From NCBI GenBank assembly GCA_033980235.1, contig CM067065.1, positions 24,131,337 through 24,195,336 on the forward strand: 64,000 nt of DNA. Direction: 5' to 3'. Source of the stretch: Diadema setosum (lineage: Eukaryota > Echinodermata > Echinoidea > Diadematoida > Diadematidae). This document shows, one piece after another, positions 38,111 to 49,520 of the stretch. The notes under the pieces were generated by a model. It was not told the origin of the DNA and did no database searches. It saw nothing but the letters and a program-made list of their open reading frames with translations. A program made the translations under genes and the position numbers. Positions within the stretch are counted from its first letter, which is position 1. Each line of letters starts with the position of its first letter.

Positions 38111-40401
38111 GGCGGGTGACAGGAGAGAGGCCTCATGGCCTGTTGGAGGTGGAGACCAAGTAGGCGCCTATTTTCAGCAAATTTGACATGATGATGAACA
38201 GAATAATGTATATAACTACTTGGCTGATTGTATACATGAACACCGCAACCCATCTGGTGGTGCACGGGGGGGGGGGGGGGTGGGGTCACAGAATCCTTAA
38301 TTTCTATAGATATTTTTCAAAAAATCTCCTTTCAAACCAGGAGTCGTCTGAGAATAAGTATACGATAGAATGCATTGTACATTTCAGTGCTTGCACTTTC
38401 AAGTTTGTTGATGGCTGGTCCAGGTATTGCAAAGTTAGTTTTGTGATCTTCTTTTGAAAACGCATGGAGAAATTTTCTACAAATTTCACAGATGTTATTG
38501 CAAGATTCATTTTCTATGAACGTGTGAAGTTGAACTGGCGATACTCCAGTAGGCGCGAGGCCGTCGGGTCTCTTTTTATTTGTTTTCTTTGTATATTCTT
38601 ACAAATGCTATCATGACCTAATCAATGTCAGATCATCTTTTCGTTTTCGTTTGTTCATAAACGACACTTCCGGCAACAGAAATGGACGTTTGTCGAAAAA
38701 CACTGACTGTATCAGTACGAAACGAAATATATTTTGTTGTTATTGTTGTTAGTGTTGTTGTTGTTTTTAGCTAGCTACAGAAACCTAAATCCTATCGACA
38801 GAATGTGAAGCGTTTCGTTTCGATTATTATCACTTATTATCAGTCCCTTTCAGTTCTCTATCGTCATTGTAATTTTATCAGTTAAGAATTGAAGACCTGA
38901 ATGTAAGAAAAGACTCATCTTGTGTATAAAAAATAAATCCTAATTACCCCTGGAAGTGCCTGAAATGAATGAGTTAAATCTTATGTGAATGTTAGAATGA
39001 AGGACTTGGGTCAGTTTTACATTGAATAGCGCCCTCTCTCATCCTTCTCTCATCTCTATAGCAGAATATCATGTATATGTAGATTCAAAGAACGACCCAA
39101 GTCCATATGATTCAAAGAACGACCCAAGTCCATACAAAATGGCCTCTCCACAACTAATGTAAATGTTAATTTTCATAATAACATAATATGTTCTAATTTG
39201 TATATACAATGTTGCCTTCCCATCACAGTCAAATAGAATATTATTGGACAAATAAAAAATATATGAAGTTTTTTTTTTTTTTAAAGTTTATTCGAAATGG
39301 TCTTCCATGAACTTGGGTCGTTTCTATATTCAGACACTCAATTGATTCATGATCTTGTTTACTAATCACTCTGTCTCTGTTGTTTCGATTACATTGGTAT
39401 GCGCAGTTAAGTATACTAGAAACTGCGCTATAAGTATTTACAATTATTATTATTGTTATTATTGATATCACCATTACTGTCATTTTTATTATCATAATGT
39501 AAGGAATGCACCAAACGTTTTGAAGACTGTGTTTCTCTTTTCTTGTGTGACACATACACACGTGAGCGCACGCACACATGCACACACAACTTATCATATG
39601 AAATATCTATACGTATATAAATAATATAATAATAATACTTACGATTTTTCTGTTTATATGAGTATTTTTTTTTTTTTTGTTTGGTCGTCATCAGTTCAGC
39701 CTTCATCTTGATTATCGGCATCGGCCTAACTAATATTGTAATTGTGCTCATTCGCTTTGATCCTATATCTTTTCTCTCTTTTCAGAGAGAAAAACAAACA
39801 AAAACATAGAATGAACTTTATTCACCAATTATTCAGAAATGGGAAAAATATTGAAAAGAGGCATTAAAAGATAGTTGGGGTGTAAGCCTAATACCATAAT
39901 GCTCTCTTCCTTTCTCTTTCCCTCCCTCTCTCTCTCTCTCTCTCTCCCTCCCTTTGATGCCCTCTTTCCAACCCTTGAAACATACGCACAGATGGTGACG
40001 GTACGGTGACCTTAACGCAGCTAAACTGTAGCGACCCGAGAACTGGCGGCCTGCCGTTTGGGCCGGACAACTGCCTAAGCCCGGATATATTTGCCATAAT
40101 CGCGAGTCCAGCAGCACAGTCAATAGAAGATACCTTCTCACCCGACATCACAGTTACCGATATCACAGGCTCCTATTGCGTGTGCGATACGGACAACTGC
40201 AACGTTGCTCCGGCTTCAGCTGGTAGTAACCCTACTACGGAGACTCCTGCGATGGGTAACTCCCCCGAACCGGAGGCAGGCTATGGTACCGACAAGCACA
40301 CTACGATGGAGATAACGACAGCTGGCGCAGTACACATCTTGGCGAGTGTAACGTTGCTGATTGGCTCTTTGCTTAGCGCCATCGTGTTCCGAGCCATGTG
40401 A
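33816..40401 (+). CDS. Ly6/uPAR-domain GPI-anchored surface protein, three exons
   Basis: Exons 33816-33864, 37294-37491 and 39992-40401 join into one open frame of 218 residues. Both introns are GT-AG and phase 1, the usual Ly6 arrangement. Residues 1-16 (MMLLLASMLLCSGLSS) are the signal peptide; the mature chain starts near DAITCNTC. Ten cysteines (22, 25, 57, 65, 69, 95, 110, 145, 147, 152) end in YCVCDTDNCN, the CxC...D.CN signature of the three-finger LU domain, which is somewhat longer than usual here (about 130 residues). A Ser/Thr/Pro-rich stalk follows (about 156-190), then a hydrophobic C-terminal tail (194-215) fit for GPI attachment. Asn94 in NCS is a possible glycosylation site. 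Ligand and role are unknown; LU proteins act as receptors or modulators at the outer membrane face. Introns carry mobile elements. Exon joins are inferred from the frame and splice motifs. Confidence 0.85.
33899..34809. mobile_element. TTAA MITE in Ly6 intron 1, split by a nested element
   Basis: TTAA at 33895-33898 and 34810-34813. Left arm aggggatggctactaactga; the right arm in reverse complement reads aggggatggctagtaagtga; similarity extends about 150 bp inward (e.g. 'atatatctattgttgtgtga'). It begins 34 bp after the exon 1 donor. Confidence 0.8.
34053..34604. mobile_element. TTAA MITE nested inside 33899-34809
   Basis: Flanked by TTAA at 34049-34052 and 34605-34608. Inverted ends aggacatgttcaccttcata / tatgaaggtgaacttgtcc, with arms continuing about 60 bp ('gcagcaatattagtagaaca' and inverse). 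A further MITE-in-MITE event. Confidence 0.75.
35725..35785. repeat. (AT)n microsatellite
   Basis: AT dinucleotide tract followed by catacata; in Ly6 intron 1. Confidence 0.95.
36075..36151. repeat. (CATAA)n pentanucleotide repeat
   Basis: Fifteen or so perfect cataa units, in Ly6 intron 1. Confidence 0.95.
36557..36609. repeat. (TAG)n microsatellite
   Basis: Perfect tag units running into a (TAA)n tract that is probably the tail of the adjacent SINE; produces poly-Val/poly-Ile frames. Confidence 0.9.
36610..36877 (-). mobile_element. tRNA-derived SINE in Ly6 intron 1
   Basis: On the minus strand the element starts near GGGGGCGCC (36877), has an A-box-like TGGCATAGTGGATAAG (36865-36850) and a B-box GAGTTCGAATCC (36823-36812), a non-tRNA body (contains 'gggtacctggcaatgctggg'), and ends in an (ATT)n tail at 36649-36610. 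Internal pol III promoter plus simple tail define a tRNA-type SINE. It is not a functional tRNA: no acceptor-stem closure is seen. Inserted antisense to the gene. Confidence 0.8.
36962..36999. repeat. (AT)n microsatellite
   Basis: AT tract directly abutting the MITE at 37000; the MITE appears to have inserted into it. Confidence 0.9.
37000..37245. mobile_element. 248-bp MITE family, copy 2 (inverted), in Ly6 intron 1
   Basis: Ends gaagagtttgtttgcaaaaa / tttttgcaaacaaacccttc, flanked by ATAT. Opposite orientation to the copies at 29576 and 41324. Its right end is 48 bp before the exon 2 acceptor, close to where a branch point would lie. Confidence 0.85.
37294..37491 (+). CDS. Ly6/uPAR gene exon 2
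   Basis: Acceptor tttaaatgtctag ends at 37293; 198 bases encode VDAITCNTC ... LSC ... MPCPDTC ... and end with a single base T before donor GTACGT at 37492. An alternative donor GTAAAT five bases later would give an immediate stop after splicing to exon 3, so the phase-1 donor is chosen. Confidence 0.8.
37500..39985 (+). other. Ly6/uPAR intron 2
   Basis: 2500-bp intron without recognised coding sequence. Holds a poly-T (38080-38108), a 28-bp direct duplication around 'aagaacgacccaagtccat' (39087-39135) with an inverted echo at 39311, an ACAC tract and, before the acceptor, a long CT tract (39922-39946). Confidence 0.6.
39992..40401 (+). CDS. Ly6/uPAR gene exon 3 (last cysteines, stalk, GPI signal)
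   Basis: Acceptor catacgcacag ends at 39991. The split codon gives Tyr83, then GDGTVTLTQLNC ... DNC ... YCVCDTDNCN, a Thr/Pro/Ser-rich stalk and hydrophobic tail, stop TGA 40399-40401. A GTG at 40006 is an internal Val, not a start. Confidence 0.85.
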
Positions 40402-41320
40402 TTGGATAATCGTGTCAATCACCAAACTACAGGCGACTTCCGGTATTTCGAATACTTGAGACCGGCAGTTTTCTTCAGCTATGTTAAAATTCTATTATAG
40501 CCTATCAGTATCCGTATAAACAGAAAATAACGATGATAATTACGGGAGTCGAATTTGTACTTCGTTGTGACAAGAATTTCGCTTCAACATGTGGTCGTTA
40601 TAAAGGGAGTAAAATGTGATACACTTGGTAGTCTATTTCTTTTAAAGTACATACGGAGTAGCCGAAGAAGGGGGAACATAATTAAGCAATCAAATCTTGT
40701 AGTTCCTAATACTTTTAATCAATGCAAGTTTAGAGCAGATGAGTAATATGTAAATTTCATGATCACATCCCATCATGTAATTGTGGTATTTTGTAAATGA
40801 GTCCATAGATTTTACTTCCCTGTTGTTGTTTTTTCTTTCTTTCTTTCTGGTAGGAGACTCTCAAGAGAGATATTATCCTTTCCAAAACCCAGGAAACCAT
40901 TACTATGTAACATTTGTAGTCTTGCAAAAGTCATCGAAGACATTTTTATTATATAAAATGTGACTTCTTGACTATGATAACAAAGGAATGGGAAGACTTC
41001 ACTGCCCTGACATGAAACTGAAGTCTTGTAAGATCATTACAGTCATACCTGGAGAAACATTTTTAATTATACCAATCTGTATTGTTTCTGTACTTTCTTC
41101 ACGTCAGTCTGTTTATAATCTACCTGTTAGATCGAGTACACCTGTGATTCCTATTTCCTCCATATTTCTATTCATCCTAGGTTGGATATAATATATTGTA
41201 GTACTGAAAAATAATTGTTTTTTGTTATGTTGTATACTTTGTGAAAAATGCAGAAGTAAATCAAATCCAATCAAATCAAATCAAACCATGACATTTACTC
41301 TTCAATATAGAGAATTTATA
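40402..41320. other. 3' flank of the Ly6/uPAR gene
   Basis: Probably includes its 3' UTR. No perfect AATAAA was noticed close by. A tract (aatca)n at 41256-41284 resembles a LINE 3' tail. Confidence 0.4.
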
Positions 41321-41323
41321 AGT

Positions 41324-41570
41324 GAAGAATTTGTTTGCAAAAACCGATAAGTCCATTTTTGAAGATTTTGAAGTACGGTCTCTGTCATAAAGTACAAAAT
41401 AATACCTTTTAAATGATATATCGGTCACTACATATAAAGGTACATTTTTGAAGTTATGGTCAAAAGAAGCAAAAATTTTCTTATTATTCTCTTTATTTTT
41501 CTTGACCTTTAATCGCAAATATCTCCGTTTGGCAAATATGGACTTATCGGTTTTTGCAAACAAACTCTTC
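41324..41570. mobile_element. 248-bp MITE family, copy 3
   Basis: Ends gaagaatttgtttgcaaaaa / tttttgcaaacaaactcttc with 4-bp flanking duplication AAGT. Interior nearly identical to the copy at 29576. Confidence 0.85.
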
Positions 41571-42001
41571 AAGTATTCCATTAAATTTGAAGAATACGCG
41601 TTTCTCTCGATACGACGTTTTTGTTATGCGTGTAAACATAATACCTCCTTCCAAAAACAATAATCATTATAAAGGGAGATCTAGTACTTTGATATCTTTT
41701 CCACATTTTACGTTGTTTTATCAGGAGGCGTTGATTCTTAAAAATGATATAAACATGATGCCGGTGATGGCGCTCTTCACCTCCATCACAAGGTCACTAG
41801 TCACACACTACATCAGCGGAGATTATTTCCCCCAAAAAGATAGGGAGACCGTTGGTTTTCATTCTGTCAGGATAGGGATAGAATTTATGATGAAAATGTT
41901 AGATTGTTTGGTTTGTGTATGAGCGTGCGTGTGTTCTTAAGCACGGTTTTCTGTTGTTGTTGTTGTTGTTGTGCTTGAGAGGCTCATATCTTTCTTTTTT
42001 T

Positions 42002-43380
42002 CAGTTCAGTTCAGTTCAGTTTTTATTTCTGCATTTCAAAATCAATACAAATCAACAAATCAACAAAATACTTATATAGTCATTTACACAGCTAATATTC
42101 GTAACGTTTGGGTCTTATATACATTTTCTTTTTTTTTTCAAGAACGAATATCATATATGAAAGGAAGCAATAGGGAATGATAAAAATTAAATGCAGGGGA
42201 CCATCATCATAAGCTAAGCTTGACGAGGAAGATGGCCCCAGGTAAAGAGATACATAAAGAAAATCTTGCCACTCACTGAGTGGGGGGTAATTGTGCAAAG
42301 GGCACAATAAAGAGATACATAAAGAAAATCTTGCCACTCACTGAGTGGGAAGAAATTGTGCGAAGGACGTGCGGTGCAGTGCGGTGTGCATTGTGTTGGG
42401 ATGAATCTTGGTTTGTACGTTTAGTGTTATTTTGTGTATCAGTGTGATGAGGTGAATGTTACTTCAGTTATGGCCGTGAACTCATTGTTTAGGGTGTTTG
42501 TTGACCAGGTGGTATGAATATTTATGTGTCAGAAGTATACTGGATTATGAGGGTGTTTTTTAGTTCTCGTTTGAAAATGTTCAACGACGTACATTGTTTT
42601 AAATGAGGGGGTAAAGAATTCCAAATATCTGGTCCATTATGTTTTAATGATTTTTGAGCTAAAATGATTCTGGGGTTTTCGAGATGGTAATCGGACGACT
42701 GACGTGTTGGATATGAATGAACGGTGGAATTTGGAGTGAAGAAGCCACACTGCAAAAAGTCCGGTGTTAAATAGTGAAGTAGGTTTGAAACGTATAAAAT
42801 TTGTTTTAGAGACATTAAGGGATAATTTAATACATATAAACCATTGGGAGACTTTGTCTATTTCCGTGTTCAGAGTATCAAACAGTGTTTCGAGGTTCTC
42901 ATGGGAGTAAAAAATATAAGTATCATCCGCAAAAAGTATAAATTTAAGAGTTTTTGATGTATTTATAAAATCATTGATATATACAAGGAACAGTAGGGGG
43001 CCAAGAATTGATCCCTGGGGAACACCACATACAATATTAGAATTCGGAGATTTAGATGACTCAAATAGTACATATTGCTTTCTGTTGGATAAATAATCAA
43101 TAATCCAAGAAAGTGCTAAACCACGAATACCATATCTTTTTAATTTGTAAATTAGTATATCATGATCTATGGTATCAAAAGCCTTTGATAAATCCATGAA
43201 AATTCCTATAAAGTGTTTTTTATTAGCAAAAGATTCAGTAATCTTACCTAACAATTGAATTATAGCTAAATCGGTGGAATGACCCTTTCTAAATCCAAAC
43301 TGATTAGGTATAAGTAGGTCATTTACATGACCTACTTTCCCGTACAAAGGAATTCTGTACTGCATTTTATACATCTTCAA
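42002..43380 (-). mobile_element. CR1/Jockey-like LINE, 5'-truncated, dead copy
   Basis: Minus-strand frame 43380-42637 carries reverse transcriptase motifs: FGFRKGHSTDLAI, motif A DLSKAFDTIDHDIL, motif B GVPQGSILGPLLFLVYINDF, motif C FADDT, then LNVSKTNFIRF. The typical C-terminus (HSYPTRQSSDYHL ... GPDIWNSLPPHLK ... FKRELKNTL) is in another frame (42815-42522), and the roughly 100 residues that normally separate these parts are missing, so there is an internal deletion with frameshift. The 3' end is a short (CTGAA)n-like tail at 42019-42002. No endonuclease domain remains. A pair of 60-bp direct repeats ('cttgccactcactgagtggg') lies in the 3' region at 42265-42350. Confidence 0.85.
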
Positions 43381-43384
43381 AAGA

Positions 43385-44040
43385 TTAGACTTTTTTGACA
43401 GTGTCTACATGCTCTTTGTTGCGCACTGAAGAGAGCACCGACTTTTTATGTTTGCCTTCTGCAAAAAAAAAAAAGGTTAATACTAGTGCTTTAAGAAAGA
43501 AACCCTAGGCCTAAATGTTCTTCATAATAGACGTACGCATTTGTTGGTTCACTGTTTTCTCGTCTTCATAGTTTGAACAGATATAAGCGTATTTGATTCC
43601 ATTTTTTTTTGTCATAGTTGATCTGCTCCCTTATTACAGCAAGGAATTAATTTCCAAGCTGTCTGTAGACGATAAAATTATATTTCGTAACATTTTACAA
43701 TAGAATGCTCATAAAGTGCACAAAAAAAAAAAAAGAAGCAGTGGGGTTCAGAAATGACAAACTTTAATTCAAAAGAAAAATACAAAGAATCAAATTGATC
43801 TTGCATTATAACAAAATAATAATGCACGTATGAGTAATAATACCTATGGAAAACGCAGAAACGCATGACTGAAACGTACGATTATCTTAATCATCTCCAT
43901 GTTTGGTGTTTGCAGTCTGTTATACTGAATTGTGATTGTAAATTGGTTGTCTTACTTATTCAATAAAGGAGCTATGTACAACTGTAGTGTAAATGCATGT
44001 TAACTTGAATGTATTGATTCATGAAGATGTGATAATGGAC
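43385..44040. other. Intergenic, nothing recognised
   Basis: AT-rich; includes short A and T runs only. Confidence 0.5.
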
Positions 44041-44044
44041 CTAC

Positions 44045-44462
44045 TGCACACTAAGGAAAAAAAAAGTTTAATAAGGGAGCTACAATGGTTCAAAGTCGTG
44101 GAAATGGGTGAAAACTACATGATTTGCGAAAAAGGTGCAACTTTGCTTTTTATATGGTACATTTGGGGTTCGATCTTGCCGCGGTCATTGACGATGCAAT
44201 ATTGCGCCCCGACTAGTCTCAAACAAATACCTCCTGTGGGGCTGCTCGACACTAAAATGAATAATGATTATTACATATCCTCGCGCTGGTATTATGAAGG
44301 AAACTCAATTTTCTTTCGTATTCTATAATCATTCATCGAAAGTATTTTTTCAAATAAAGTTGAGTCCATGATGAAAAGGGTCTGCGAAAAAACTAACGTA
44401 GAATATCTGATTGCTTGTCTGGTATTGACCAATTACATTGTACGCATAACCTAGGAGGTTCA
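44045..44462 (-). repeat. Dispersed repeat, inverted relative to 57.13-57.57 kb
   Basis: Its reverse complement matches 57133-57565 and 60931-61363 (e.g. 'cctcctaggttatgcg', 'gttggggcgcaatat', 'gtagctcccttattaaacc'). A related smaller piece is at 48640-48790. Non-coding on both strands; element class unknown. Confidence 0.7.
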
Positions 44463-44469
44463 GTCGTGT

Positions 44470-45295
44470 GCGTTCGCTTCGTTTTCCCTGGCACATGACA
44501 AGATACTGTTCAACCATATGGAGCTACTAGTTGAATGGTTTGATATTGGTCTGTCTCAATTTTACAATACGTTTACACTTGAAAGGAGGAAAGTAGATTT
44601 TTTTTTTTTTTCGCAAGCTCAGTTGTAACTCCAATAATTTGGAGCCAGATTACCTTTTCCGGATCAATAACGACAACAACCATATAAACAAAACAAGATA
44701 TGGACCTTCTTCTCTCACGTACAGGAAAAAAGATTATCTTCCCTCAGAGTACATCACAAGTCAATTTTCACTACGCGTTAGCCTGAATTTGTCATGAAAA
44801 CTGTATTACAGGTTTGAAGAAATCAGTTAGTTGGAATTTGACAAGAGATGATTTCATAACTACAATGTTTATATGTATATATATTGATTAATACTACACA
44901 GTTCTAAATCGACAATCTATAGGAAAAGTTTATTTTGCATTCCTATGCTTGCTCATCCACACAAAACCCAAATATTGTCACATACGATTCTTGTGCTCTT
45001 ATTGTTTTAACTTATGGTCACAAATCAAATTACCTTTGTGTTGTGAATTTTGGCCTAGATCATTATTTTCTTGATATCATTTCAAACTATAGAATAACTG
45101 TAGATGATAAAAGCCAAACTGTATTTTCCCAAGGGCGAAAGTCCGCAGTTCTGTTATTTCCTGCCACAGTCACATAAACGTTTCTCTGTGTAACTGTATG
45201 TGCATTTGAAAGATGACACTTTCTGAACTTTTGCCAGTCACATGATTTCCTTGAAAACAATGTGATCCACTGGACCTAGTGCTGCTTGTGCCAAA
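44470..45295. other. Intergenic, nothing recognised
   Basis: No frame with a known motif. Confidence 0.5.
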
Positions 45296-45300
45296 CAATA

Positions 45301-46540
45301 GGGAGCTTTAGATTTTAAACGCGCAGACATTCAGAGGGAAACTTGATATATCGCTACGGCGACTGATATGCCTCCGCCATAATGCATGGTTCTCCTTATA
45401 GGTCTATAGTACAATGTCTTGACAATGTGTGATGACAGTTTCACACAATTGGCAAAATATGAAAATGACAGGTTTGCCACAAATGTGCTAAAGGTTCACT
45501 TTCCTAGAACTAGGTTCAATTGGATGAATGATTAAAATGTCAGAGTGCAGGTATTTGGGGAACTGATGATTTTTACTTGACTTTTGACCCTTTCATAAGT
45601 TTATGCATTGAGTAATTTTCAAGGTATTGAGAAAATGTATAATTTCAGTATCAAATGGGAAAATAGCATTATCTAAACCTGGCCTTTGACCTTTGACCTC
45701 ACAGTTCCAAAGAGAATCACTGTTAGGTTGAACATGCATAAATATGTAAGTTTCATGATGATACCTTGAGTTACTTTTGAGATATGGAGGAAAAAGTGCA
45801 AGTCAGCACTTTCACTTGACCTTTGACCTTTTGAACTTTGACCTTTTGGCAAGAAACTTCGCACAGAATATATATTGGGTAATACATGCATACATCAAGT
45901 TTAAAAAAAATCTTCAGGCATTGCATAAATATAAGGAAAGTAGTGATATTTTGAGTAGTTGACCTTGACCTTTGACCACCTGACCTTTGAACCATGACCC
46001 CCAACTTCCCTGGATAATCACTGCCCATTGGAACAAGCATATATACTAAGTTCCATGAAGATACCTTGAACCATTTGAGAGATATGGAGAAAAACATGAA
46101 TTTTCAACCTTTTTTTCACAAAATAACCTGTGACCTTTGACCTCGTGACCCTAAAATCCAAACAAAGTATTATCCCCCAGGATATACCCTCATACCAAGT
46201 TTGATGAAAAACCACCACACCGTTCTTGAGATATCGACAAAAACAAAACGGGACGGACGTACGTACGGACGGACGGACGACCCGAAAACATAATGCCTCC
46301 GGCCACTTCGTTGGCGGAGGCATAAAAACATGTTCTGAGCGTGTCAAGTCGATCAATTTTTAACTTGCGTCGCCTGAGTTTGTCACCACGAGTACTGGGC
46401 TGTTTTTGCGTCCGCACAGTTTGCAACGTAGAGAACTATATACTTCCAAAGCACCGATCATGCGGGGGCGCGATTTTATTTTTTAGACGTTGCGTCCCAG
46501 CGTAATCTAAAGCTATTTTCGCGTCAAAATCTAAAGCTCC
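45301..46540. mobile_element. TIR element with nested TGACCTTTGACC-rich repeat
   Basis: Ends gggagctttagatttt / aaaatctaaagctcc flanked by TA (45299-45300, 46541-46542), compatible with a Tc1/mariner-like TA target, and matching the MITE at 5756-6088. Inside, from about 45366 (atatgcctccgccat) to 46323 (ggcggaggcat), is a second element ending in the hairpin gcctccggccacttcgttgg and (GGAC)n. It contains many TGACCTTTGACC words (45683-45703, 45817-45850, 45960-45995, 46131-46143). No transposase. Confidence 0.6.
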
Positions 46541-46544
46541 TAAT

Positions 46545-46613
46545 AACAGTAGACAAAGGTAAATATGTAACTGTAGTTTCACAATGGTAAACGGAGAAAA
46601 ACGTGTGTGTGTG

Positions 46614-46651
<38 letters not shown>

Positions 46652-48635
46652 CGTGTGTGACTGTGTGTAATCACATAATGTTTGAATGTATTATCATATG
46701 CTAGTTTTCGTGTATACATCCCAAGTGCATCACCTTTACATGCGGGTTCTTTCGGGTGTTGGGGTGGGGGGGGGGGGGGACCAAAACGACCAGTACCACA
46801 TCACATTATGATCCCGTACCTATCCATGTATAATGTTGAAGTCAGAATTGAGCAGTGAGCCGCTACGAAAAGCCTCAGAAGAGCTGATCTGCTGTGGAAA
46901 TGGAATTTGCGCTGGATGCTCAGCTCAAACACGCATGCACGAACTGTACAATAAGCCATTTGGGAGTCAACTTATGTGCACATAATAATGTTCAAACGGG
47001 ATTTTTCCTTTCTCTCTCTCTCTATCTCTTTCTCAATTCTCAATTCTCAATTCTCAAGGCGACGTAATTCATAAGTTCTCACGACTCAACAATTCATTGG
47101 ATTCATAAATCAAGATCAAGCAAAGAATGAACATGCCCACACAAGATGTCCAAACGTCTGAGTCCGTAAATTGACACGTGAGGGAACATCCATATCATTA
47201 TTTTGCATCGAATGTATTCTATGTATGAATAGTTAAGCACTATTTTGGCTGTCATGGAGCTGTGGCAAGCAGAGTACATGGATAATGATATCACAGATGT
47301 CTATTGTAGTGAATTCAAAAAGGAACATGTCTGGTGGTACAAATTATTTTTGTTCCTGCTCATGTGCAAAGTGGAACTATAAATTGGTTTACCATGTCAG
47401 TACACGCATCAATACGAACAATGCTATTCTACTCGTACTGATTACTAATCACAACAGAGGTGTAACGGATGTAACAATTTAAAGAATAAGCAATACAACG
47501 GCAATGTCACTTCCATTAATATACAACTTTAGATGCGTTTCCACATTCTCGCTCTGTTAAGTTAGATTTTCATTTTCTCTCAAACACGTCATCATAAAAA
47601 AAAGATATAGTCATATTTACGATGCATAAAACCAGATAGGAAAGAAAACCTTCCGTAGCGGTGCTGCGCGGGAAAAAAAAAAAAAAAGAGATATAGTAAA
47701 TCAAGTTTGTCTCCGATCCCGTCATTGGCCGATGTCCAGATGGGAAGTCCAAGCAGTTCTCAGGTATTCTGCAGTGTTGTTTTTTGTTTGTTTGTTTGTT
47801 TGTTTTTTGTTTTTGCATGTGTTTTCCCGATACCCTTTTCGTCACGGGATTTAATATCATTGGAAAATTATTTTTTATGAAATATCGATTAAACAACCCC
47901 AGTTCTTTGACATCTTTTAAAACATACAATTGTAGAATGCCGCAGCACAACGATCGACAAACAGTATTGGCTTCCGTGTCGATCATGACCCATGAAGGTC
48001 TTCTTTTCAGACGAACAATGGGAGAAATTTGCACCCTAGCTAGATTGAAGGTCCAAACTTATCCGCGTTGTTAACACACTTATACCCTGAAGGTGTTGCT
48101 TTCGAGAAAGCGAGCCACAACTGACGAAAATCTGCGATATGTAGTTCAACGTTTGTTTCTTCGCGTAATCTTTTTATGAAGGAGTCGACTTCAGTTTAAA
48201 AAAAAAAAGGAATGTCAATAAATAATCATAAAAAAGAAACAGCTAAAGTTCTTTGATGTCATGTAATCGTGCAAGAAGGCATATATCACGACGATAAGCA
48301 GTATTTGGAGCAAGGTTGCACCCTTATCCCAAGGAGGTTAAACAGATGGAGTAACAACAGTGTTATTCCCTTTGATCCCATGTTTGATGCCGCCAGTAAG
48401 AAATATTTGAAGTATGTGCTAAACTGGAGCTGCCTCACAGATAGGAAGACAATTGATTCACGTGGCATTGCATCATGGACTCGTCACTCTCAATGGAAGA
48501 TAAAGTCTTTATGATGGTAATTACTTTTCGCTGTCCCTTCTTATGAAACATGAGCGGTACATAAAGGTAGGGCCTACAGACACAGGGATGTGTAAAGAAA
48601 TAATAATATAATAAAAATAAAAAAAGATAAATAAA
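46545..48635. other. Intergenic; GT microsatellite
   Basis: (GT)n at 46600-46650, a G-run at 46762-46778, CT/TTCAA short repeats near 47010-47060. Frames at 47570-48074 on either strand and at 48269-48514 were examined; none has a recognised domain. Confidence 0.5.
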
Positions 48636-48639
48636 AAAA

Positions 48640-48790
48640 GAGTAAAAATTGCACAAATGCACCTGTGGAATTCTCTTGTACAACAACAGAAAACTGACAG
48701 CTGTTTGAATGTTTACAGCCAGTTTGAACTCCATTTCTGAAACCTCCTTGCTTATCCCAAATCGCGTAGTTTACACCGTTATCCCGAGCT
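48640..48790 (+). repeat. Fragment of the dispersed repeat seen at 57.0-57.1 kb
   Basis: 'cacctgtggaattctcttgt' and 'tttacagccagtttgaactc' match 57047-57120 in the same orientation with about 20 percent divergence. Confidence 0.6.
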
Positions 48791-49042
48791 TGTGTCCCTC
48801 ATTGCACCCTTTTTGCACTTTGTGTGTGTGTGTGTGTGTGTGTGTGTTTCTGTGTGTGCATGTGTTGTCGTCACCAGAAAGAAATGGCAGCGTATAGTGT
48901 GTCTCTAGCCTCACAGAGACTAGGTATGGGCACAATATTGCACCTTAGCAGCAATGACCCACAAACAGGAAGATATGTCTTTGTAATAGTAATTACGTTT
49001 CGACATCCCTACTAATAAGACATAGGTGAGATGACTGTTATA

Positions 49043-49520
49043 ATGCCCCAGTCACACAGTGCTTTACGATGGGTTACGTCCGTCGCGGATAGATAAGAAT
49101 GAGTGGACGCAGGGTGACGCAGCGTGGACGCGGGCATCCGCAGGGACGTATGTAGACGTAACTGTTCGTAACTCATCCGTAAAGAAACGTAAAATGACGG
49201 CGGCAAGCCTGCGAAATTTTGAAATGTTCAAAATTTCGCAGAGGGACTCCACGGATGCAAACTTACGCAAGTAACCGTAACCAAACGTAACTATCCGTAA
49301 CTATCCGTAACTGAACGTAACTACCCGTAGCTTGGACGCAGACCATCCGCAAAAAAATTTTACCTCCCGTCCGTTTGCGTTCGTTTACGTCCACCGTAAG
49401 TATCCGAAAATAACCGCAAGTTAACGTATCACAACACTTTCGACGGCTTACGGATATTTGCGAACAGTTACGGATGCTGCGGACGATTACGTCCTTCGAC
49501 GTTTTCCGTTTTCCACTCGC
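49043..49520. mobile_element. CGTAAC-rich element, left end (GCCCCAGTCACAC terminus)
   Basis: Begins gccccagtcacacagtgc and is packed with CCGTAAC/ACGTAAC/TCCGCAA words, with the inverse TTACGGAT/TTACGTCC words towards its right. The matching right end ...gtgactggggc occurs at 56632-56642 and 60430-60440, next to the same word set. Probably subterminal repeats of a DNA transposon; no transposase seen. The right terminus of this copy was not found. Confidence 0.5.

Noticed and set aside
47570..48034. 154-codon minus-strand frame
   Set aside because: Contains poly-Asn/Lys translated from a GTTT repeat and poly-Phe from an A run; no family motif.
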